In this document: positions 20,801 to 32,195 of the stretch, one piece after another | Layout of the letters: the number at the start of each line of letters is the position of its first letter | How positions within the stretch are numbered: the stretch's first letter is position 1 | Assembly (NCBI GenBank): GCA_033439295.1 | Contig: JAVTLE010000019.1 | Span: 62,001 to 126,000 of the forward strand | Origin: Deuterostichococcus epilithicus | Lineage: Eukaryota > Chlorophyta > Trebouxiophyceae > Prasiolales > Stichococcaceae | DNA: 64,000 nt | Direction: 5' to 3' | The notes under the pieces: generated by a model | What the model saw: only the letters and a program-made list of their open reading frames with translations | Databases searched by the model: none | What the model was told of the DNA's origin: nothing | Position numbers and translations under genes: made by a program

Positions 20801-23800
20801 ATCACCACCCCAGCTGCAGAGATGATGGGGACATACAGGAATGCCCTCGTGCAGAGGAAGACACCATGGCCTTGACCCAGATATAACCACCTGGCCTTCT
20901 GCAGCGCTGTAGCGCGACCGCGAGCCGCTTCTCGCCTGCAGGGCGTATGGCAGCTTGGGGGGGAGCGGGCGCGTCACAAGGGCAGGATGTGTATGAGCGG
21001 CGACCAGCCCAGGCGGGACTGACGCACGGTTGCCACTGTTGCATACTTGGGAGCCTGGTGCACTGTGTCACCTCACGATCGGCAAAGGCCCGCTCAGCGG
21101 AGGCCTGCCGCTCATCCCCCGCTTGCTGCAAGGGGGGTGCAGGCATGGTTGCAGGGCTCGCGCATCAAGACTTTGAGTCTGGGGGAATGGCCCGCGAATA
21201 TGCGCGGGAAGGGTGCGAGCAGCCCGCAGCCGGGGCATTGGCAGCCGGCCGCGCCTCTGGGGACGTGCGCCGTGAGGCGGTGCTCCGGGAGTGTGCACAG
21301 CCCCCCGGCTCACAGCCTTGCTGGCGAACTTCTTCCCTTTCTGTCCTTGGGAGCTGGGTCATGGGATCACTCGAGGGGAGGGTGAGCACAGGTGGGGATG
21401 GAGGATATCCTCACCTGCCAGTCTTCGCCGGCCTTCAAGCGCGCCTCTGACTGCAGCTTCCAGGCGTCTTCAGCGCTGTGCCGCGCATTCTGGTGCTGCA
21501 CCAGCGCCGCGAAGCGCTCGTTGGCCATCTGCTTCCACATGCCCTCCGCCTGCGCGGCACGCCAGGACCAGACTCAGGGCTCAAGATGAGGCTCAGGGAA
21601 GGGCCGGGTTGTTTCAGCCCCCAGGTGCCAGACCAGGGCAGAGCAGGGCTGTGGCCGGCGGCGCAGCACGTCCGCGGCATGATGCAGTCCAGTTTGAGAT
21701 GAAGCGAGGCGATGACCAGTTCTTGATAAGCTGATGCTTGGGCGCAGCCAGGTGTCCTGGGCTTTGGCACCGACGACAGCGCAAGCAAATACTGCAAAGG
21801 GCATGTGGAGAGGTGGGAAGAGTCGTCAACATGACTCTTAGCAGGCCGCAAAGCAGCGCACACAGGCGGCGCAGGAGAGGAGGCAGCACAGGGTTTAGAG
21901 TTTCGAGGCAGCCGCACCCGCGCGCTGGCCTGCTGCTCGGCGCGCCAGCGGAACATCGCCGCCTCCTGCCCCGCCTTCCAGGTGTCCTCCAGCCTGCTTC
22001 TTGCTTCCTGCTGCGCGCGGTACTCCTCATTGGCCGCCATGCGCCCCTCCATGCAGGACCGCTCCTGCCAATCCGACTGGGGATTGTGAAAGGAAAGGCA
22101 AAGAAATCAAGGTGCCAGGGGCCAGGGGGTGAGGCACACAGCAGGGTTTAAACTTTTGAGCGGGCATCTGCCACCGTGCAGAGGCCGGCGGGCAACACCC
22201 TGGGATGCAGCGAAACAGTGGAGCTGAGACCTCACAAGCTGCGGATGCAGCGATCGAGCAGATGTTGTTACAAGACAATGATGACGGCCTGGCCACCGCG
22301 GTGCCCTGTTTGCAGCAGCCGCTTGCGACTTGACCAGCCTGAGCAGACACCTGGCTGTCTCGGCAGCTGCGAGCCAGGGCATCTGCTGCATGGGAGGCCT
22401 CGGCGGCGCCTGCAGCATCGCTTGTGTCAAGCTCATCTGCCTGCGGTGGCAGTGCATCGGGGATCCCCGAGTGGCGGGCCGCGCCTCCTGACTGGCCCGT
22501 ATCTGTAAGGGGTTTGCTGACACACAGCAGTAGTGGTGCGCATTCCCAGAGGCCCTTCGAGCCCGTGGAGGGGCTCTGTCTGTTCCCGCGCTGTGCGAGA
22601 TCCCGCACAGGGTGACCCCTGCTGCTGTCTCGACCCTCCAGCCGGAAGCAAGCAGGACCCGCAGCGCCGACACGAGGCCATGCCCGCCAGGTCGCGGGCA
22701 GAGCCGCAGCGGGCGGGGGCTGACGGCTTTTCAACAGGGAATTTTCATCTCACACACCTGCCGCGCCTTGTACAGTTCGGCCTCCAGCATCGCGTTGCGC
22801 GACTTCAAGTCCTCGACGTCGATCGCCAGCTGGCTCATGCGCGCGAGCTGCGCCGACATCTCCGCAAGGTTGACGGGCAGCGGCCGCGCCACCTCGCCGC
22901 TGCCGGCGCCGCTGGCCTGGTTGCCGTTGCTGCCGTGGCGCTCTGTGGCGCCGCTGCCGGAGCCGCCTGGTGCGATCGCAGTCGTGCACGATGTTAGGTG
23001 TTAGGTTCACGGGGAGGGCAGGNCGGTTGGGCATCCGCTGGGGGGGAGTGCATGGCCATGTCCCAGCGGCGGCTTGTGCGACAGCTGCCGCTACCGCAAG
23101 CTGGCAGGGACTTTGGGTTTGCCGAGGAGCAGCAATTTAGGGTTGAGGGCAATCATGGACTGCAAGACCAGCGGCGGACGGCTGGCGACTCACCCGCCAG
23201 CTCGACGTGGGAGACGGTGCGGTTGCGGTTGGCGGCGCGAAACTTGCGCTTCTTGGCTGCCGCCTGTGCGACAGGGGCCACACTGTCAGAAGGCACCAGG
23301 CGCATGGGAGAGCGCGAGCAGGATGACGGCAGGATAGGACGATGGCGCAACCTCACAGGCTTGCCCACGCAGCCAAAGCCGCATCACAGCCGACGGAAAT
23401 TGAACGCACAAGTATAGAAACATTCAGCCTGCAGGTCTTGGAGCAGACGGCCGAGAGTTGCAGCACCGCAGTCGGGGAGGGCACCTGCTCGCCGGGAAGG
23501 CCGCCTTCGCCGCTGCCGGCGCGCAGCATCGGGTCGCCGGATGGCATCGTCCCGCCGCTGTCGTTGGTGGACCGCAGCGAGTCGCTGTTGTGGCTGCTGC
23601 CCAGGTTGCGCAGTTCGCCGGGACCGCCGCCGGGCCCCATGCCGAACCCAGTATCTGACGGCTGCGGCGCGTGGGTCATGCCCTTCATGCCCTCTGGGCC
23701 AGTCCCCTGTGAAGGGTGCTGCTGCTGCTGCGCCTGGTGCTGCCCCTGCTGGCTGGAAAAGCCGCTATACTGCTGGCCCTGCCCTTGCTGCTGCTGCTGC

Positions 23801-25166
23801 TGCTGCTGCACCAGTTGCAGCTGCTGCAGCTGCGCCTGCTGCTGCTGGCCGCCAAAGCTGCTAAACTGCTGCTGGCCGCCGTAGCCGGCGCCCCTGGGCT
23901 CGGGCGGCGGCGGCGAGGGGTCGCCGCTGCCCGACCGTGCCAGTTGCGCCTGCGGCCGATGGAAAGCCGAGCGCCGGCTCGGGTCCGTTTCGAGCGAGGA
24001 CCCACGCTGGGCGGGCGCGTCCGCCATGGTAGCACGGCCCAGGTCCCTCCCAGAGCCCTGCCGCATGTGCTGCGGCATGTGGCCGCCGCCGGCGCCGACG
24101 CGCGGGGAGACAAAGCCGCTGCGCGGCGAGCTGAAGCCGGCGGCCGGCGGCGGCAACTCGCCGCTNCCATCGCCGCGGGGGCGAGGCCGGACGGCGGCGG
24201 CTGGGCGGNCGCCCANGGCGGCCGCGCGTCGATAAACGAGGGCACTGGGCCGCCACCGCCACCGCCGCTGCCGCCACGCATGTGGTGCAACTCCTGGTGC
24301 CCGCCGCCGCTGCTGCCGCCGGGAAATGCCGACTTTATGTCGCCGCCGAAGGAGGGCACGTCGGGAGCCTGCAGGTCCAGCTCCGCAGGCTCGCCATGGC
24401 TGGCACGGCCGGCGCCGCCGGCGGAGGCCGGCTTACGGCGCACGATGTTGCCCAGCAGCTCGCGCCGGCCGCGCATGAAGCCCTCGTTGCTGAACTCCCA
24501 GCGGTCGGGGTCGACCTTGCGGAAGCCCTGGGGAACAGGGCGGAAGCAGTGGGGTAAGGTTTTGGCAGATGCGATAAGTTCTGGAAGCCCTGGAAGCCCG
24601 GAAGCTTTTACGAGGATAGATGGCTGGGGCAAGCCGGACGGGAGGCGAGCGGCGGGGCACGGCTGATCAAACAGGCACTGGCAGGATCTGCAATGCAGGC
24701 GCAAGCTGCCACGCGGTCGCGGCCGCAAGCCCGGAGGTTCCAAAAGCACCTCGACAACGCGCCAAGGGTGTTCAGGGACAGTACAGCGACGGCAGCCGCG
24801 GGCAAGAGACCTGCGCGGAGCAAGTGGCAGGAGCAGGGCCTCACATATGTGTTGAGCTGCCGCACGAAGCTGGAGAAGTTGTTGTGCTTGAAGTACCGCG
24901 GCAGGATGTTTGTTGCGAGCTCCGCCGGCCGCTGCACCACGAACGAGCTACCTTCTTTGGTCCAGCGGACTATTTCATCGCACTCCGGATCCTCCACGAG
25001 GTCCCACCTGCAAGGCAGCACGACGTGAGCAAGCTGAGCCACGGACCGTAGGGGCGAATTCCGCGTGCGGTCCACTGCACGATTTGCAGCAGGCAGGAAG
25101 CAAGATTGCCCAGGAACGCAAGACGCACGTCTTGCGCAGGAACGGGGCGATCGAGTGCGACCCCAT
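17885..25166 (-). CDS. HSF: Heat shock transcription factor with extended coiled coil
   Basis: Nuclear activator that binds heat-shock elements. ATG at 25166 begins [13 protein letters not shown]. Exons 25166-25129, 25007-24845 and 24527-23485 give the full winged-helix domain, with [20 protein letters not shown] in register across the usual intron site. A Gly/Gln-rich region follows with a Q8 run, then a basic KKRKFR segment (23263-23194) and HR-A-like coiled coil (22966-22758). Further coiled-coil exons follow: 22076-21918, 21549-21415, 21125-21072, 20438-20379, 20066-19782, one ending 19394, 19085-18927 and 18672-18594; a Gln-rich last exon ends at 17885. Nearly all junctions are phase 0. 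Exons 20066-19782 and the one ending 19394 share an LSxDRSG..QQ unit. Three N (24166, 24209, 24216) coincide with a frame slip. The last exon's start is uncertain. About 1,000 aa, long for an HSF. Confidence 0.88.
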
Positions 25167-25691
25167 GCCCGCGGCGCGCCGTGCCGGCGCCCGGGCCAAA
25201 AAGCGCAAGCTGTGAGACGCTGACGCGGCTTTTCGCCGCACGCCAACGAGCGGCACTTCCGGCACAGGTCGCCGACACCTGCTGCCGAGGATTGTTTTGA
25301 CTCTGCCGAGCTCGGTGTGCAAGATAAGAAACCGTCGAGGTTCCAGAAGGTGAGCCTTCCAATTTCCAAAGCTTGGCTTTGGAAGGTTTCTGTACGAGGG
25401 CGCGTGCGGTCTGCCCCCTGTTTGCGACGTGGCGGTCCTTCGGCGGCACCTCGGGTCGGACGCTCGTCCATTGCGGATGTCGCGTTGACCAAGTCGCATT
25501 GACAATGCCGTTCTGACGTTATCACCGCCTGTGCGAGACGCTGAGCTTGGCGGCTGATGCGCACTGCAAATCGCGCAGACGGTCCGCACATGTGGGCGGA
25601 CACGTCAGCATTACTTATAGGGAACGCCTTCTGATCTGGCGCTGCGTGTGCCAGACCTTGCTGTAGACTGTTGCAGAGCGCAGTTGGAGCG
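25167..25691. other. Divergent promoter between HSF and the SLC43-like gene
   Basis: A 525-base spacer between opposed start codons. It holds a heat-shock-element-like cluster at 25341-25390 and a TTATAGGG string near 25616. No coding exon recognised. Confidence 0.6.
25341..25390. promoter_or_regulatory. Heat-shock-element-like cluster
   Basis: TTCCAGAA at 25341-25348 is a perfect inverted HSE pair (TTCnnGAA). Further TTC and GAA units follow at 25357, 25364 and 25382, including an 8-bp inverted repeat TTCCAAAG/CTTTGGAA. It lies about 175 bases upstream of the HSF start codon. Confidence 0.5.
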
Positions 25692-28600
25692 ATGGAGACG
25701 TACAGGAACGCTCGATACGTGCCCCTTGTGGTGGGCGTCGTCGGGGAGCTGCTGCAAGGTGAGGCATCACTGCTTGCCCTGCACAGCAGCTCCAGCATGC
25801 GCGCCGTGATCGAGGCCGCAAGAATCGACGGCATCACTAATACGTTCAATCTGCATGTATCTGAGGTGTGGCGTACATCCTGCCTCTGCCTTTAGTGGCA
25901 AACGGATGCGGCGGCAGCCCCAGTGCTGATTGTTGCCTGTTCAGCCGTGGCATGGTTGCTTCCACAGTGTAAGCCGAACACTTTATGGTGTGCTTATATC
26001 ACTGCCGTGGGGGCTGCTATCAAAAGTACAGCTGCTGCTGCAGCTGCTTCTGACTCCATTGCCGCTTTGGCGCCGTCAGCCCTCCTGCCATTTACTGGCT
26101 ACATAATCCTTCGCTTGCAACTCAACGACATGCACTTGTGACATCTACCGCGTCCTGGTAGCGTATCAAGCTACATCGTATTCCCTCAGTTTTCGCAGCC
26201 ACACACCGCAGACCAACCGCCCGGAGTTTGCCGCTGCCAACATGACCCTGCACCGGCAATGCTGCCAAGAATCTCGCTTTGGGTGTTGTCTGCTTGAAAG
26301 CAAAGCTCTGATGGCGGGATTGGACCTGCAGGCGGGCTCATATTCGGCTGGAACTCGCTTGCGCTCATCATTAAGCAGCAAGGCAATTACCAATGCGTGC
26401 CGGCCCCACCGCCAGGTACTTCTCCAGTCCTTCCAGAAGCATTTCTTTTTGCCAGGTGACGCAACTTTGTTCGCTTGTGGCATCGACCCTGTCGCAGCGA
26501 CCCCACAACCTGGTGTCTCTGAATCAACGCATGGTGCAGTCGACTGTCACCTGATGGCGCTGCGGCCTCGCAGGCGGAGCGTGCAGCCACCAGGAGTCGA
26601 AACTGACGCTGATCTACACGGTGCGCTCGCTGTTGATCTGCAATGCTGCACTGTGGCGCGGTGGCTGCCATGCAAGAATCTGTCTGCGCTAGCTCGCTGC
26701 GGAGCCTCGGATGCCAATCAAGGCGCTGGTGCGGTGTCGTCTGCAGCCTCAGGATTGCTGTGTCGCCCCGCAGGTTGGCGTGTTCGCCGTCAACTTCGCC
26801 CCGGCGGTGTGCGGGCCGCTGCTGGACTGGCTCGGCCCCTGCGCGCTCGCGGTCAGCGGCTCTGCCGTGACCACCCTCGGCATGGCGCTGCTGGCGGTGT
26901 CGCGCTCGGGCGGCCCTGACGCCTTTGCCGGCGCCGCATTCTGCATAGGTGCCATGCTTTGGCACCGGCTGGAGCTGCATGTTCCATGCTCCAGCCTTCA
27001 TGCTGCGGACAGCAAGCACTGTGCGACACATCGCGAGGCAGCGTGCCGCTGCAAGGTGCTTGAATACGTACCCCACCACCGCCGCCCCGCGCCTCGCCGG
27101 CTGTGCTGTGCGCCGCTGCTGCTCATGGTCCCGGTGGCGCTGCAGGGCTGGGCGGCGTGATGTACCACCTGGCGCAGTTCCAGACGTCGTCGTTATTTCC
27201 AACGGCGCGCGGCCTGGTGTCTGGCGCTTTTGTGGCGGGCTTCGTCGGCAGCGGCATCTCGTTCTTCCTGCTGCGGGCGATAGTCAACGCGCTCGGCGGC
27301 AGCCATACGGCGTACAGGTCAGTTCTGCAGTCTGTACTCCCCACAGAGTGTGCTGGCGAGCACGACGTGCTTAAGGGTGTACGGGGCGGATGGCGGCCTA
27401 AACCCTGGACCCAGCGGCGCCGCATGTGGCAGGCGTTGCACAAGTGTGCAGCTCCCAAGTGGTTTCCACCAACTCGAACCGAACGGCCTGCTGGCAACAC
27501 TGTCAATTGCCCAGGCGGAGCCCGTCGTTGTGTTTGCTTGTGCGCAGAGGCAGCTTGAGCATGCGACAACGCGATACGACAGGACAATCGAGGCTGATGC
27601 TGCCCGGGCGCTCCTTGCAGGGGTGCGCTGCTGGTCTACGCGGCGTTGTGCGCTCTGTGGGTGCCGCTCGGCTGGTGGGCCTTTCCGCAGCGCCCGCTGC
27701 AGCTCGGCCAGGTGAGCCACATACAATGCATCGGCAAACATGCATTTTGGCGACAGGTACCACCCTTGTTGTGTGACTGCCACGACTTTCGGCAAGGTCC
27801 GGCACTCGGCTACATGGTTTCCAAGAATTGCGCTCACTGCCAGCCTCGCATCGCCGCTCTCGAGATCGCAGCTTCATGATGCAGGTTCTGCGGCCCCGGC
27901 TTGAGGATCTTGAGGGTGCATCCGCCCATGGTCATGCAGGTGTACGTCATCACGAGGTCGTGGCGTCTCAAGGCGCTCACCCTGGCGCAGTACTCCGAGT
28001 CGCAGCGCGGCGCCGCCACCGAGCGCCGGCGTGCGGCGCGGCGACGGCGCACGGCAGCGGCTGCCGTCGCAGCCTCGAGCGGCACCGCGGCGCCACCTGA
28101 GCCGACACGTGACATCGAGGCAGCGACGCCCCTGCGCTGCAGCAAGACGGCGGCCGATGCGGCAGATGGGATGCCTGCAGAGCCACCGGCTGCAGAGGCG
28201 TCACGGCAGGCTGGCCTGCAGGAGGTGGCAGCGGCGACAGGACCCAGCGCCGGCGATGATGCCAAGGCCGGAACCCGCAGCGTCCACGTCTCCGCCCGCA
28301 GCCTGGAGTCCTGTGGCAGCGGCGGCTCGGCGAGCGGCAGCAGCAAGGTCGCGGTGGTGATTCCCGAGGCGGCGCGCTTTGCGGCGCTGAAAAGCGCCAG
28401 CCTCATGCGGCAGCTGGCCTCGCCCGAGGCGCTGGGCATGGCGGCTTTCTTCACCGTCTCCGTCCTTGTGCTGCAGCTGTACCTCGGTGAGGCTGCGGCT
28501 GCTGCTTGCTTGGGAGCGCTCTGTGTGCATTGAGGGCTGGTCTTGGCGCAGCGACTGCTGCCAGCTTCCGTCACCAAAAGGAGCGTTGCACAGACAGCTT

Positions 28601-30160
28601 GCGCAGTTCCGTTTTGGGACAGCTCAAGACAGGGTGGTGGCAACTGGGTCGAATACCTTCTAGTGAAACGAGAAGAAACCCCACAGTCCATCCCAAATGC
28701 AGCTCAACTGCATCACCCCCAAAACTACGACAGCGAAGTGACGTCGCGATGTTTGCAGGCATGTCGCGGCTCCAGCTCAAGGCCAAGGGCGACGACGGAA
28801 CCTATGCCAACATCACCAGCGTGGTGCTGGCCGCGGGCGGCCTGTTCATCCCCGCCACGCACTGGCTGGTCGACCGCCGCGGCTACGCCATCACTCTGGC
28901 CACCGTCAACGTGCTGGGCATATTGTGCTGCATGTTCCAGGTGCGCTCAGCCTCCCCGGACCCAACCAGCCGTGTGAGCTGTTTGGTGGGCCGCCGCACC
29001 CCGCATGCAGCCGCTGCGGATACAGGCATCGTCGCACTGACCTCAGCGGCCGCCTGCTACATGTTCATGGCAGCAGCGGCTCATGTTGTGTCAGCCATCT
29101 TGCATTCATATTCAGTCTATGAGAAGGTTGATCTACTTTGAATTGTGTCTGCGCTTTTCGTCACTCCAAGGGGATGCCCAGCCCACCAGCGCGGGCCCCT
29201 GACCCCTCCTCCACCCTCCACTGCCCCTGTGTAGGCGCATCCCCCCGCTGATTAAAGCTCCCGCCCTGGTGCAGGCGCTGCCGAGCCTGCCGGCACAGGC
29301 GCTCACGCTCGCCTCCTGGTGCGCCAGCCGCGTCATCCTGTACAGCAGCTTCTATGCCATCGTGGGCGCAATCTTCGGCTTCCGCACCTTTGGCACCATC
29401 ATCGGCGCCATCTCGACCGTCACGGTGTGCTCGATCTCCTGCTCATCATCGGTGCCATCTTGGCCGTCACGGCGTGCACAATCCCCAAGTCGGCCAGGCA
29501 CATCGCATTTGGACGTGATGTGGTGTGGGCACCATCATCGGCGCCCGCTCTCGACTGCCGTGGTGAAGGTCATCAGGGCCCGACATGGGTCCCACCCTGT
29601 AATGGTGCATGCAATGTCAAGTCGACAGCCTGCAGCAGCGCCTTGTGCGGCTCCTCAGTGAGCCATGCACTGGTCTGCACCAGCAGCAGACTGGCACACT
29701 CAAACGCTGCTGGGGCTGCACTGCCACGGCGGCAAGCGCTCAACTCGCTGCACCCCCCACCCGCTGACGCCGGGGTCGCAGTTGTTTCAGTGCAAGTCCC
29801 CCAGGCTCGGGCACACACCGGTGGGCTGTCCTCAACCCTGTCTTGACCCTGTCTGAGCCCCTTATTCCAAACGCCCTGCAGGGCCTCGTGACGCTACTCA
29901 TCCTGCCCATCTCGGACGCCGCCAACGCGCACCTTCAGGCCGGCGACGCCTACTGGAAGCTCAACGTGACGCAGGCCGCGGCGCTGCTGCCGCTCTTTGC
30001 CTTCTGCGCCGCCATGTGGCGCTGGGAGCGGGCCTGCGTGGTGGACAGCCGCTTCACCGGCGCCGCCGACAGCCGGCCGGAGGCGGNGNCGCCTGCGGCG
30101 ACGGCGGAAGTGCGGCGGCCCAGTTTAGGGGCTCAGGGGGCCGCAGCAGCATTGCCGTGA
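25692..30160 (+). CDS. MFS transporter, SLC43/FMP42-like
   Basis: Predicted membrane transporter of the major facilitator superfamily. SLC43 members carry large neutral amino acids or nucleobases; the substrate here is unknown. Nine exons: 25692-25758, 26574-26620, 26774-26948, 27146-27317, 27621-27711, 27940-28486, 28759-28940, 29275-29424, 29882-30160; 569 aa with all phases consistent. Exon 1 gives TM1 ([14 protein letters not shown]). Exon 2 gives [12 protein letters not shown] and leads into TM2, typical of the family. Exon 6 begins with a short cytosolic helix and a long Ser/Ala-rich central loop before the second six-helix half. Exon 8 has [14 protein letters not shown], matching the SLC43/FMP42 pattern. 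Two N (30087, 30089) fall in the polar tail. Divergent from HSF. Intron 8 carries copies of the end of exon 8. Confidence 0.8.
29445..29477 (+). repeat. Exon-edge echo in transporter intron 8
   Basis: An ungapped 33-base copy of the end of exon 8 with its donor (29398-29430), four differences, offset 47. Both read ATCATCGGyGCCATCT and end in a CACGGyGTGC donor-like string. A weaker third copy starts near 29530 (ACCATCATCGGCGCC). Confidence 0.9.
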
Positions 30161-32195
30161 CGGCCCGCCCGCAAGACAGCGCGAACCGACGAAGGCGGTG
30201 GCCGGCCGCGCACGGCGGCGGCGGCAACTGCGCTGCCGACACACGGGAAGCAAACCCGCTGGCATTGCTGCAGCGGCGCCCATTACTCCAGCAAAGCGCC
30301 GCTGATGGTGGCAGTGTGCCGATATTACCACGATGTGGCCACCGCTGTAGCATGGCTTGCAGCACATTGCCGCCCTGAGCAGCAGGCCGCCCGGTTCGGC
30401 GGCACGCCGACAGGCGCTTATCAGCAAGCTGCGGCCGCGGCGCCTACGGCAGTTGCGGTGTGCGCCGGGATGCTGACCCCGCCTTTCGGCTGCCATCCCG
30501 TGTGTATCACGGCCCAGACTCGTCAGTCCTGGTCTCCGGCCGACCCAAAAATGCAGCCAGGCAAGCCTCCCAGTTCCGTCTGCTGCAGGATCTGGCTTGG
30601 AAAATGAATCTGAACCATTTCGAACCCAGCCACCAACACACCAGAGCTGCGAACACCTCAGTGGCGCCTCTGGCAGGACCGTCCTGGTTGCCAGCTCGCC
30701 GCACTGCCGCAGCCTTAGCAAGCCGCAGCTCTCTCCCGAAGCTGCCCCGTCTGGCTGGTTGCGGCCCTCGAGACATTCTGCTTCTCCTGAATTTTAAACG
30801 CGTAGGAACTCTTATTTGAGGAAGAGCCCGAGACGAGGTGACATCGTGGGGGCGCATGCTGTGCGCAGGTTGATGCCAGAACACACGTGCGCGGCAGCAG
30901 CGGCAGCACCGCCAAGGGGCTACAATTTGAGGTAGATGAGCGTCCGCCAGACCATGCACCGAGTGCCAGCCCTCTCGATGCAGTGCAGGCGCGCCAGCGG
31001 CGGGATGCTGACACCGAACCATAAGGCAGCGCGCTCCAGACCCGGCGACATTGCTGCTGGAGGCTCGCTGCGGCTTGAACGCGTGTCGCCAAGCTCTCCA
31101 GGCTTGTGCACACCAAGGCAGCTCGTCTGCATCCCGACGGCAGCAGTTGTCAGACGACCAAGTGTGTTCTGATATGGTGGTCGCGCCGAAAGGCTCGCTG
31201 TCGGATGCTCTGGGGAGCGGTGATGGTGAGGGCCGGCAGCGGCGGCCTCTCAAGACAGGGAGGGGGCGAGCCAGCCGCCAGATCAAGACGCCAACGTGGC
31301 GGCAAAAGAGACAGGCAGCGTGCCGTGAGCGAGAACAGATCAGACAGCTGGTTGTGACCACGCAACGACTCAGTTCGGACTGGAATTAATTTGCTTGACG
31401 TAGCATGACGACCCTGCGAAAGTTGTGCCACCCAGCCATGTGTAGTTGTGATGGCACTGCTGGCTTGGTACTCGGTGCTCCTCTCGACAACACTGTCGTG
31501 TATCTCAGCAAGTACCTATAGGTAGGTACTTGAGTCAGAATTTGGCTTTTCACGCGATACTTTGAACAGCAGTGAAAGATGGAGAGCGTCCCCGAAGCGC
31601 GAGCGGGTGTCACATGCCCTTTTACACAAGCGGAGGTGTGGAAACGGCAGGTCTTACAGTGCGCAATCTGAAACTCGTCCCGCTTGCGGCCGCGTCTCAC
31701 CGCGCACATCAGCACCGAGCCCACTGCCCATGATGCCCCCCGCACGTTCAATGAACAAGTTCATGGTTGTTCTGTGCTGCAACGCAGATGTGCAAGACAC
31801 CAGGTGCCGCGTCTCGTCATGCTAATATTTCGTGTCGCCCCAAAAGCGGCAGCAGCCGGCCGCGGCAAAACAGCCAGGATGCGACTTCCACACGCCCGCA
31901 GCTGCCGGTCTTGCCTCTGTGGTGACGCTGTAAAATGCCGTGCTGCCAGGCGCGAGCTCCGCACCAAGGCGCCGCGCCGGCACTCGTTGCCCACGGACCG
32001 CGGCTGCAACTGGATGCCCAGCGCCGTGCCATGCCCAGCGCTGCACATCGACGTCCGCAGGAGGCGCCGCCAGGATGGAATGAGTTCTGCTGCGGCGCAT
32101 GGCGTTACTACCCCAATAACGCAACATGGACGAATATCAACGTCGGCGGGCTGTCGCTGCCGGCCCTCGAGCCTCAAGGGTTTAGGGTTGCAACC
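30161..32195. other. Convergent intergenic region
   Basis: About 2 kb between the 3' ends of the transporter and the CLMP1-like gene. Only overlapping frames without supporting motifs or intron signals were seen. Near 31510 a small palindrome reads AAGTACCTATAGGTAGGTAC. A telomere-like tract lies at 32178-32190, just before the CLMP1-like stop. Confidence 0.5.
32178..32190. repeat. Telomere-like micro-tract
   Basis: AAGGGTTTAGGGTT lies next to the stop codon of the CLMP1-like gene, in its 3' UTR. Confidence 0.6.

Noticed and set aside
24608-25849. 413-codon minus-strand ORF spanning the HSF start region
   Set aside because: It runs through the HSF intron and promoter and antisense to transporter exon 1. 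Only its HSF exon 2 part is real; the rest is open by composition.
27834-28691. 285-codon minus-strand ORF
   Set aside because: Mirror of transporter exon 6, Ala/Arg/Ser-rich, no independent evidence.
30507-31361. 284-codon minus-strand ORF in the convergent spacer
   Set aside because: Cys/Arg/His-rich with no domain pattern or splice support. Kept as intergenic.
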